Below are positions 42,924 to 51,800 of a stretch of 64,000 nt of DNA, in pieces; the stretch's first letter is position 1, and the number at the start of each line of letters is the position of its first letter. The stretch is from NCBI RefSeq assembly GCF_001909055.1, contig NZ_LVWI01000092.1, forward strand, positions 62,001 to 126,000. The letters run 5' to 3'. The stretch is from Paenibacillus helianthi (lineage in GTDB: Bacteria > Bacillota > Bacilli > Paenibacillales > Paenibacillaceae). The notes beneath the pieces are model-generated. The model was not told the DNA's origin. It saw nothing but the letters and a program-made list of their open reading frames with translations, and did no database searches. Position numbers and translations under genes: made by a program.

Positions 42924-45900
42924 TTAACAATGGGCTACAAATCCGAACTCATCTATAGCCACCATCCCCCCCCTTTCCAATTTTAGTATCTTGTCTGCTA
43001 AGGAAAAAAAACGATCATCATGTGTAATCGCAATGATGCATTTCCCGCTATTCTTAAACCGCATTAGCATTTCTTGATAAAAAAACTCCCTGAATTCAGG
43101 ATCCTGCTCGGCAGCCCACTCATCAAATAGCGAGACAGGCTTATCTTCCAACATACTCACTAACATAGCTAAGCGCTTCCTCTGTCCAGATGAGAGCTTT
43201 GTAGTCGAAAACCGTCTATCGGTTACTTTCACCTTATGATCGATCTGTAACAGTTTCATGCTGCGCTCAAGCTTCTCGTCTATAGCAGCCTCGTTGATAC
43301 CGTATAGTTTATCGAACAGATGATAGTCACTAAAAATGACCGAGAAATACTCTCCTAACATGTCCTGAGAGACAGGCTGTCCATTCACGACAACTTCACC
43401 TTTGGTGGGAACATACAGGCCCGTAATAATTTTCGCCAATGTCGATTTCCCGCTTCCGTTTCCCCCGGTAATAAAAATAAGCTCACCCTGATTAAACGTG
43501 AAGTTGATGGGCCCTAAATGAAATGTTTCGCCATTCTCATCTGTATAACTGTACTCAACATTTCTTAACGCGATAGAAATTGGCATTGCGTCATTCACAC
43601 CGATGTTAACATGGGCTTTCTCTGCATCCATAGAGGAAATATGCTCTTCAAACCTTTCTAACCGTTTCCATATTACCTGTAGCTGCATGATACTGGGAAT
43701 AAAGTTTAATATGCCATGTACCGGCCCTACCATATACAAAATAACCAACACGTAGTTTTGTAGAATATCGTTTGTCACATTAGCAAACATATACGGAAAT
43801 CCGAATACGATTGTTCCCAACACAAACGTAAATAGCAGTTCTCCAATAACGAACACATTTACGAATTTCAAAGATCCTTGCACATTGGTCGAGCGGTTGT
43901 TTTCACAGCTTTCCATAATATCTTGCCTAAAGGATTCCCGCTTATTTTGGTGCAGATTGAGTTCTTTCATACCATGCACGAGATCATTAATGAATCCAAA
44001 GAACGTTTCTTGTGTGTCTCTATTCCGGTTCCAAAAAACATTGGCTTGCTGCCCAATATATCTATAGAGCCCCGCGGCAAGCAGTATGACACCGATTGCA
44101 AGCAGCAACCCAAAGACATTCTTGGCTCCTAAATATATAAAACAGAATAGCACTGTAACCAAACACGTTACACCATTCAAAAGCATTCGTGGCAATTCAC
44201 TTATCGCTGCAGTATCGTTGTTTAAAGCAGTATGGATTGCACCACGGTCTAATTCTTCGAATTTATGATAAGAAGCATGAAGCAACTTATCGATCAAAAC
44301 ACTTCTCTTCTTATAAACAACGTTATTCGTTAGAGTGATAAGATTAGCTTGTACGAACTTTGAACCGATAACATATACCGCTACTGCCATAATAAAATAT
44401 AAAAACCAATCAAAACTACTTCGATTATCGGCTTGATTTAACTTCTCATTGATAATAAAGATGACAGAGGCATTTCCCAGACCAGTAAGTAACCCGACTG
44501 TTGTAAGCTGGAAATATAACCGTTCGCCTTCCATAGGGAAAAAATGGGTTAAAAGAATATATGCGGAGAACAAAACCTCTACGACGAGTAACATGATGAC
44601 AGCAGGGATTATTGTAGCAGGTCCCCATACCGAAACTGCTGACCAAGGCATTTGTTCAAAGAAGACATTAGGCATCTGATATATAATATACATGAAGCCA
44701 CCGAGCACCAGCACAAAATAGAAGAGCTTGTATACACTCTTACGGCCATTATGCATCAATCTTCTCTTGCCGCGAAGCAATTGATACATCATCCGGCTCA
44801 AAGCAACTGTAGTCGCCCCAATCAGTGTCAGTAAAAATAGAATGACAAGGCTCATCATTTTGTCTATGTCGGCAAGATGATCCGAGCTGATTTTCGCTAC
44901 AGTCTCATTATCCAATATACTCTCAATACCTAGTGCTATTCCTTTGATATAGGAAGTGTTGATATTGGACATTACCCCTATACCTAGCCCCGTCTCTGGC
45001 CGAAGCAATATATATGAGGAATAGTTCGGATTATTCCCCCCGTGCTGAAGCTCGCCGCCCCCATTTTGTATAATTTCCCAACCACCTGCATATGATGCTC
45101 CCTCTATACTAGGAGGCACTTGGCGGTTTGGCAGATGCGTCTTATGGATAGCGTTTAAAATAGGACTCTCATTGGCTAATTCGTTTCCTCTGAATTGAAC
45201 CAGCATCCACTTACCCAAGTCGTCTGCATCTGTAATAATATAGCCTGCTGCCGTATTTCCTCGATAAATCGGTGCATCATATGCAGTTGGCCTAAAAAAT
45301 CTCATTTTGTAGCCTGTGGCCATTTCGTCTAAATGCGGTTTTTCGACCCCGAAATACGTGTGATGAAGCCCTAGTGGCACCAACAGTGAATCTTTAATGA
45401 AACGTTCAAACGACATTTTGGTAACGCTCTCAATTACAAGCGCTAGCACATCATAATTCAATGTTGCGTATTCGAATTTCTGTCCTGGATAAAAATCAAG
45501 GTTGTGATCCAACAATAATCTGACCGTTTGCTCTAACGCGTCATCCTTTGTCGTTTCCGGTATATACCCGATCATTTGGGAGGATATGCCGCTAGTATGG
45601 TGCAGCAATTGCTCTAACGTAATATCAACGTAATCATCATAAGCGGCATTTTTATATTTGCCTTTAAATTTCAATTTCAACCACGGTATATATTTGCTGA
45701 CCGGATCACTTGTCCGTAAAAGCCCTTTTTCCTCCAGCAAATATATACCCGCAGCTGTGTATGCCTTACTATTTGATCCCAATTCGAATAATGTACTTGC
45801 CGTTACCTTTGTGGAATGTTCTTTATCTGCGTATCCAAACCCGTTGCTGTAGATAATACTATGATCCATAGCAATAACCAAAGCAAATCCAGGAATCTTA

Positions 45901-46061
45901 CCTTTCTTCATCTGTTTCTTAACATATGTGTTAATTTGTTCGAGCTTTTGCATTTCACTGTCATTAGGTGGTGTTACACTCTCGGCTTCAGCAGGAGCTG
46001 ATAGTAAAAAATTTATGCCCAGTAGAATCGTAATAAGAATTGTCGTTATTCGGATAAACAT
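42924..46061 (-). CDS. Serine peptidase (S12/beta-lactamase-like) fused to an ABC exporter half, prodrug-activation type
   Basis: A 1045-residue membrane protein. Signal/anchor helix (1-25), then an extracellular S12 peptidase with SxxK nucleophile Ser96/Lys99 in LGSNSKAYTAAG, Tyr198 in FEYATLNYD and the HGGNNPNYSS third motif. Next comes a set of three or four helices (about 415-560), a six-helix exporter domain and an ATPase with Walker A GGNGSGKST, signature LSSGQRKRLAM and Walker B VSLFDEWAAEQD. This layout matches ZmaM-type proteins, which remove an N-acyl-D-Asn leader during export; the ATPase part is the cyclic-peptide-exporter (PvdE/SyrD) type. GAGGT lies before the ATG at 46061; the longer frame is unlikely. 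64 bp after the thioesterase gene. Confidence 0.85.
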   Translation of the reverse strand: MFIRITTILITILLGINFLLSAPAEAESVTPPNDSEMQKLEQINTYVKKQMKKGKIPGFALVIAMDHSIIYSNGFGYADKEHSTKVTASTLFELGSNSKAYTAAGIYLLEEKGLLRTSDPVSKYIPWLKLKFKGKYKNAAYDDYVDITLEQLLHHTSGISSQMIGYIPETTKDDALEQTVRLLLDHNLDFYPGQKFEYATLNYDVLALVIESVTKMSFERFIKDSLLVPLGLHHTYFGVEKPHLDEMATGYKMRFFRPTAYDAPIYRGNTAAGYIITDADDLGKWMLVQFRGNELANESPILNAIHKTHLPNRQVPPSIEGASYAGGWEIIQNGGGELQHGGNNPNYSSYILLRPETGLGIGVMSNINTSYIKGIALGIESILDNETVAKISSDHLADIDKMMSLVILFLLTLIGATTVALSRMMYQLLRGKRRLMHNGRKSVYKLFYFVLVLGGFMYIIYQMPNVFFEQMPWSAVSVWGPATIIPAVIMLLVVEVLFSAYILLTHFFPMEGERLYFQLTTVGLLTGLGNASVIFIINEKLNQADNRSSFDWFLYFIMAVAVYVIGSKFVQANLITLTNNVVYKKRSVLIDKLLHASYHKFEELDRGAIHTALNNDTAAISELPRMLLNGVTCLVTVLFCFIYLGAKNVFGLLLAIGVILLAAGLYRYIGQQANVFWNRNRDTQETFFGFINDLVHGMKELNLHQNKRESFRQDIMESCENNRSTNVQGSLKFVNVFVIGELLFTFVLGTIVFGFPYMFANVTNDILQNYVLVILYMVGPVHGILNFIPSIMQLQVIWKRLERFEEHISSMDAEKAHVNIGVNDAMPISIALRNVEYSYTDENGETFHLGPINFTFNQGELIFITGGNGSGKSTLAKIITGLYVPTKGEVVVNGQPVSQDMLGEYFSVIFSDYHLFDKLYGINEAAIDEKLERSMKLLQIDHKVKVTDRRFSTTKLSSGQRKRLAMLVSMLEDKPVSLFDEWAAEQDPEFREFFYQEMLMRFKNSGKCIIAITHDDRFFSLADKILKLERGGMVAIDEFGFVAHC

Positions 46062-46125
46062 CGCGTACCTCACTTCTATTGGAGTCGGCCACACCAGTTG
46101 ACTATTGAGAGAAGCACGAGGGCAA

Positions 46126-46875
46126 CTAACTCATTGCCAACGTTTTTGCTATTACCTTATTAATCTCAGCTTGGTGAGATTGAATAAAGAAGTGCCCGTC
46201 CTCGTATAATAAAAAGCGAACATTGGTGTCGGGTGAGCTGTATTGGTCCCACTCCTTTACTTCCTCTAAGTTTAATGTATCTTTGGTTCCGTGCATAACT
46301 GTAACATTGCAGCCAAATTTCCCTATCGGGCCTTCATGTTGATACTCTTCAATCATTTTATAGTCAGACCGAATAATGGGCAGAAAAACATCCTGCAACT
46401 TTACGTCCTCAAACAGATCTTTTAAAGTTCCTCCAAGATCTCTAAGCTTATCAATTAATTGTTTATTCGACATAAGATGGCATTTAATACCACTTGACAT
46501 CAAATGCGGCGGTTTCTGCCCCGATAAAAAAATATGTTTGGGCTGAACAAGGTTTAATAGTTTAATTTTCCGATATAATTCATACACAATTGTCGCCCCC
46601 ATGGAATGGCCAAACAGGGAGTAAGCCGAACCATTGAACACAGAATCGGCTACCATTGATTGAAATATATCTTCAACACAATCACTTAACGTTTGGGCAA
46701 AAGGTTCACCAAACCTCTTACCCCTCCCGGCTATCTCCAATGGATCGATTTTAATATGATCATTGTGATACTTCTGCCAACTCATGTAAATCGATGCTGA
46801 ACTCCCCGCATGAGAAACACAACATAATCGAATAGCCTGATTACTCTCCTTTTCTACCCTTGTGCCATTAATCAT
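46126..46875 (-). CDS. Type II thioesterase (external editing thioesterase)
   Basis: A 249-residue alpha/beta hydrolase that clears misloaded acyl groups from carrier proteins in NRPS/PKS systems. Catalytic triad: Ser91 in FGHSMGATIVYEL, Asp in HGTKDTLN, His in EDGHFFIQSH. N-terminal LCCVSHAGSSASIY is the oxyanion-side block of the GrsT/SrfD family. The frame overlaps sbnB by 8 bases, so translation is coupled. Since neither visible assembly protein ends in a classic thioesterase, this is the only TE seen. Confidence 0.92.
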   Translation of the reverse strand: MINGTRVEKESNQAIRLCCVSHAGSSASIYMSWQKYHNDHIKIDPLEIAGRGKRFGEPFAQTLSDCVEDIFQSMVADSVFNGSAYSLFGHSMGATIVYELYRKIKLLNLVQPKHIFLSGQKPPHLMSSGIKCHLMSNKQLIDKLRDLGGTLKDLFEDVKLQDVFLPIIRSDYKMIEEYQHEGPIGKFGCNVTVMHGTKDTLNLEEVKEWDQYSSPDTNVRFLLYEDGHFFIQSHQAEINKVIAKTLAMS

Positions 46876-47836
46876 CTAATCGGACTCCGTTCCCAGTCGA
46901 TAATGCTTTCTTGTAGTAGTAGGAAGCCACCGCAATATCGAATACGGCCATCCCCATAGGATTAAAATAGATGGGATCACTTTCTGCGAACCGACATTTT
47001 TCAGCCACACATACCATTTCTACAATTGATTTGGTTTGATCCTTGGTTAATCCCCTCTCCTTTGCCAGCATTTCAATATCTGTATTCTCTCTGCATACTT
47101 CATCCCAATCATCAACGATGATAGACGAGGTGTGATTGATGATGTCAGGTTTATAATCTCTAAGCGACACATTGAGCAACAAGGATCCTGGTTTGGGCGG
47201 TTGATCGATATACCGATGCTTTGATACTGTGCAAGTAACGACAATGTCCGAAGCTTCATATGCCTCAACCCAATGTGCTGCGATGACGACTTTATGTCTG
47301 ATATCCTCGGAAAGAGCATTAACGTTAACACCAGCGATATCATAAAGGATGAATTTATTTATCTTGTCTCCAAAAAGGTCCTGTAGCATTTCCAAATGAA
47401 GTTGGCCTATCGGCCCAAAACCGATTATGCCTACGACGCCATCATTCCAATTACGTATTGTATCGTAATATTGAACTACAAGTCCTGATACAGAAGCCGT
47501 ACGAATGCCACTGATCAGCGCTGAATTGATAGTTGCTAGAGCTTTACCTGTTGATGTGTCATTCAAAATAGTAACCGAGTGGGCTCTCTTCATCCCTATC
47601 GCTAAATTTCCAGGAAAGCTGGCAATCCATTTGATACCGGCAGCAAATATGTCGCCTCCTACGAAGGCAGGCATAGCAATAATTCGATTAACTGGATCAT
47701 AGTAACGCAGATAAGGCTTAATGGGCTGATTGTAGTCATTTGTATGCAGCAATCGTACCGTTTCTTCGATAACACCTACTGTTTCACACCAATTCAATCC
47801 ACATTTCACCAAGTCCGCTGTGTTCAAATACAACAT
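46868..47836 (-). CDS. sbnB: N-((2S)-2-amino-2-carboxyethyl)-L-glutamate dehydrogenase SbnB (2,3-diaminopropionate synthesis)
   Basis: A 322-residue NAD-dependent enzyme of the ornithine cyclodeaminase fold that oxidises the SbnA product ACEGA to L-2,3-diaminopropionate and 2-oxoglutarate. Visible: YLNTADLVKCGLNWCETVG at the N terminus, VGGDIFAAGIKWIASFPGN, and the Rossmann motif GIIGFGPIGQLHLEML, then SIIVDDWDEVCRENTDIEM. The frame opens 49 codons earlier, but the extra residues are low in similarity and GGAGG lies nine bases before the ATG at 47836. 34 bp after sbnA, overlapping the thioesterase gene. Confidence 0.9.
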   Translation of the reverse strand: MLYLNTADLVKCGLNWCETVGVIEETVRLLHTNDYNQPIKPYLRYYDPVNRIIAMPAFVGGDIFAAGIKWIASFPGNLAIGMKRAHSVTILNDTSTGKALATINSALISGIRTASVSGLVVQYYDTIRNWNDGVVGIIGFGPIGQLHLEMLQDLFGDKINKFILYDIAGVNVNALSEDIRHKVVIAAHWVEAYEASDIVVTCTVSKHRYIDQPPKPGSLLLNVSLRDYKPDIINHTSSIIVDDWDEVCRENTDIEMLAKERGLTKDQTKSIVEMVCVAEKCRFAESDPIYFNPMGMAVFDIAVASYYYKKALSTGNGVRLDD

Positions 47837-47870
47837 ATATCTCAGCCTCCGCTTTCCATTTCGATATCTC

Positions 47871-48875
47871 TTATGAAAGAACTGTTGTTGCATTTTCCAT
47901 CGCATGTAACCACTCAAACCATTCGGAGTTGTAGACTGTATCCAAATAAGCTGTACCGCCATCTGCACACAAAAAAACGACATTGGGCTGTGAGCCTATG
48001 TCGATTGAATCAAAATATTGTTGAATAGCATGATACACACTTCCGGTTGAGCCCCCTACAAACAGACCATGACATTCAAACATTAGATTGCAAGAGGTTA
48101 CTGCGTCAACCTCCGATACAAATATAACCTCATCAATGCTAGCCTCTCGCAATATGCTCGGCTTAATGCTTGAACCTATCCCCGGAATATGCCGTTTCCG
48201 AGGTGCCTGATCAAAGATTACCGACCCTAGAGTATCAACGCCGACTATTTTTATACCTTCTAACTTCTCTTTCAGTATTTTCGAAAGCCCCGTAACCGTA
48301 CCCCCTGAGCCGACGCCAATGAAAGCATAGTCTATCTTATCCAAACTACTGACCAATTCTTCACCTAAACCATAATAATATGCACGATAACAATCCGGGT
48401 TTCCGTACTGATTGGTCCAGTAGCTATCGCTTATTTTATTTTGCAGTTGCTGGACCATGTGAATTCGGTTTAACAGATACCCCCCGGTTTCATCACGATC
48501 CGTCACTTTGACGACATCGTAGGCAATTTGTTTCAAGAATTTCTCCGATGTTGCAGAAATATTGGGATCAATTACTGCAATAAATTTTGTGCCAATCATT
48601 TTACAAATTGTTGCAAGTGCGATCGCAAAGTTACCTGAAGAAGATTCAATCACAACCGTATGCTCTGTAATTTGACCTCTCTTTACCGCTTCGCAGAGCG
48701 CGTATAAAGCTGGCCTAACTTTAATACTACCGGTTATGTTCAGAAACTCAAGTTTGCAATACAAGTTGATATGTGGATGATCCAGCTTCATTAATGGCGT
48801 ATGGCCTACAATCCCAGCTAAATCTGACAGCTTATTTAATGCTCGTTCTTTCCATTGGAGTTGTCCGGTCAACAT
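47871..48875 (-). CDS. sbnA: N-((2S)-2-amino-2-carboxyethyl)-L-glutamate synthase SbnA (PLP enzyme)
   Basis: A 334-residue fold-type II PLP enzyme, related to cysteine synthase, that joins O-phospho-L-serine with L-glutamate. PLP lysine Lys52 is in NITGSIKVRPALYAL, followed by ESSSGNFAIALA and the phosphate-binding loop GVGSGGTVTGLSKIL; the C-terminal part has GLFVGGSTGSVYHAIQQY. The pattern is that of SbnA/ZmaU-type enzymes in Dap pathways. The gene overlaps the end of the PKS by 44 bases, so it is co-transcribed with it. Co-occurrence with sbnB and the SbnI-like gene supports Dap formation. Confidence 0.9.
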   Translation of the reverse strand: MLTGQLQWKERALNKLSDLAGIVGHTPLMKLDHPHINLYCKLEFLNITGSIKVRPALYALCEAVKRGQITEHTVVIESSSGNFAIALATICKMIGTKFIAVIDPNISATSEKFLKQIAYDVVKVTDRDETGGYLLNRIHMVQQLQNKISDSYWTNQYGNPDCYRAYYYGLGEELVSSLDKIDYAFIGVGSGGTVTGLSKILKEKLEGIKIVGVDTLGSVIFDQAPRKRHIPGIGSSIKPSILREASIDEVIFVSEVDAVTSCNLMFECHGLFVGGSTGSVYHAIQQYFDSIDIGSQPNVVFLCADGGTAYLDTVYNSEWFEWLHAMENATTVLS

Positions 48876-51800
48876 CCTTGCCTCCCCCTATCACATTCAT
48901 GTCAGTATCATGTGTCGTTGTGTAGTCAATCATCTTCTGAATAAATACAGCCATTATCGGTTGCAGCTCTTCAATCGCAACAGTTATATCGGATGGTTTC
49001 ATACGCTTCTTTCTATAAATGCTTAACACAAAGTTATTCACCAACCGGCTTGAGATCGTTATAATCTTATCGCCTAATTGGCGGAGCTCTTGATTATCGG
49101 AAGGAACGTACCAATCAAGCAAGGTCTGCACCCATAGCTCTTTGCCGCCAAGGTTTACATATATTTCATTCAACGCTTCCTTTAGTTCACTTTCCTCAAG
49201 TTCTGGACGTTCCACTAGAGCATATATATTTTCGAACTCTCTCCCTACCTGCTGCTTGTCCTGCAATGCCAACAGCAGTCGATTCAATTGCTGCGCATAA
49301 TCAAACTGGAGCGGAGCTTCGCTGTCCGGCACCCGTTCAAGTGTTAGAATGCATCTGGACTCTTCCGGCAGGAATGCATAAATCTCTTCGATCGTTTGAT
49401 AAGTTGTCATGAACTGACCATACGAAACTTTCTGATGGCTCGTCCTTGCCAGATGATTATGGTTGATTATCATATACAACTTTTTATCCGCATCGTACTC
49501 GGTAAGTATGGTCAGGTGATCCGTATGCTCTTTCATATAAAATGGCGTATAGAACGTATAATACTCGTCAAATGAAACCATAACTGGCATTTTATTATCT
49601 AGTTGACGAGTAATCATCCTGTGCAGCTGCTGCATATCGTCAACCTTCTCGGTGCGAACACAATAACCGAATTGTTGAAGTAACTCGTTGTCGGAAGGGT
49701 ACCCACTCACTTCCTCTTGACTATAATAATCGAAAGGGTAGCCTTCATCCTGCAAGTCAAACCCCCTCTTCATCCCCAGCAGCAGCTTGAAATGCTGGAT
49801 CAACGATTCGTCAGCCGTCATCATAAGTGCTAATCCCCTGTCATAGCAATTGAATTGGCGCCAAGACAGCTGATTGGCATAATTATATTCACCTTGCTGC
49901 TGTCCCCTTGCAGCATCAGCACCAGATGTCCGGTTTATGGAGGGCACTTGCGGTTGACCCTGCTCCTCTATTTCTTGCTTATCCGTTTCGGTTTCGCCAG
50001 CCGGAACTAGAAATCGGGCAAGTTCGGCTATTGTCAAATAATTAAAAATGTCGGTAACGTCAACCTCGCGATTCATATAATGCGCAATATGGCTAGATAA
50101 TTTAACCGCAATAATCGAGTCTCCGCCCAGATCATAAAAATTGTCGTAGACGTTAAGCTCCTCGATACCTAAGATATCTCCCCATATATCAGCCAACTTC
50201 CGTTCCGTTGGCGAAATCTCCTCTTCCTGCTTACCTAGCAGACGTACACACTTAAGCTGAGTGCCAGAACCAAAGCCTTGTCGGTCGGACTCATATACTC
50301 GCTTATCAACTTCAATTTGAACCGCATTGGCAAGCATAATCGGATGCTCGTTCTTCACTGTACTGATACGGTCGTAATTGAGCTCGCCAACCGTAACCTG
50401 CCCATTCGAAGCCATTAATAACCGTCTGAATGCTTGCAATGCAATAGCAGTAGAAAGGGGCTTAAATATGGAATTTTCCGTTACTGCATTATAATCGACC
50501 GCCATCCCGGTCTCCTTCCATGCACTCCACGCGATTGCAAGAGTAGGCTTACCGCGCATGGTCCGGGCTTGTGCGAATGCATCAAGATAAGCACTTGCCG
50601 CCGCGTAATCACCTTGTCCTACCCCGCCAAGCCAGCCGGTTATCGATGAGAATACAATAAAGAAATCGAGCTCGTCGGATTCGGTGTGCGAATCCAGTAC
50701 GATGGCACCACGTACTTTCGGCAGCAACACGTCAGTGAATCCAGACTCCTCCTTCCTGAATAAGAAGCCGTCTCCTGCTATTCCAGCACCATGAACAATT
50801 CCATTGATACGACCAAATCGTTCCCGCAACCCTACGAATAACGATTCAATTGCCGAAGAATCCGCAACATCTACCGTGAAGCTAATTATTGTCGCTCCCG
50901 TAGCCTCAAGGTCGCGGATCTTCTGAATCCGCGAGGTCAGCTTATTGTCATCCGACGATGCGGTGATATCATCCCATAGATCTCTATGAGGCAATGTGGT
51001 TCTGCTTATTAATGCTATTGTCACTTTCGAATTCAAGTCGGCAAGGCAGGAGGCGATTTCCAGTCCGATTCCACCTAGACCGCCTGTAATGACATACACG
51101 CCATTTGCCTGTATGGATAACTCGTTAGTTTCAGGAGTCACAATCGACCGATCTAACTCCATAACATAGCGATTGCCGCTCCGGTAAGCGACCGGAGATT
51201 GCGTATTTAATGCAGACTCTTGTCTGATCATCCTTAAGATATCGACTTGTCCATCGACATCTATGCATATACAGTGCAACGTCTGGTGTTCTTGATTGAT
51301 GACGCTGCCCAAAGACAATAGCCCCCTGTTTCTCGGTACTACTACCGCATCCTCTACTGTAACTTGGTATGCACCTTCAGTCACAATACACAACGTAAGT
51401 CGTTCATGCAGCTTTTCACTGACTAAGGCGCGGAACAGCCGAAACAAATCAGTTATGACCTCTTCATCGGGCGTATCATTGTGCCATTCCGCAGGAGCCA
51501 TATATATGACAGTTTCAATACTCTTAGCTCTTAATTCAGACACCATTGCATTGAACTCAGCCTGATCCTGCTGCCCGTTCATGATATTATCGAACACATT
51601 CAGACGTCGGCCATTCTTGTCACGATCAAGTCTATTGCAGCTATCCCCTTCATAACGGAACACAGCAATAGGCACGTCAAACGACGGATCTTCATTGTAA
51701 GGTTTATCCTCTCGCCGCCAAGCCAACCGCCAAATTATATTTGCGGAGGTATCCGATAAGTCAAGAAGACGTTGGGCTGAAAGCTCGTTTACCCGTTTGA

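Noticed and set aside
38649..48875. Staphyloferrin B-type siderophore cluster
   Set aside because: SbnA, SbnB and SbnI homologues are present, but there are no NIS synthetases (SbnC/E/F-like) or iron uptake genes; the Dap enzymes sit in an NRPS/PKS operon instead.
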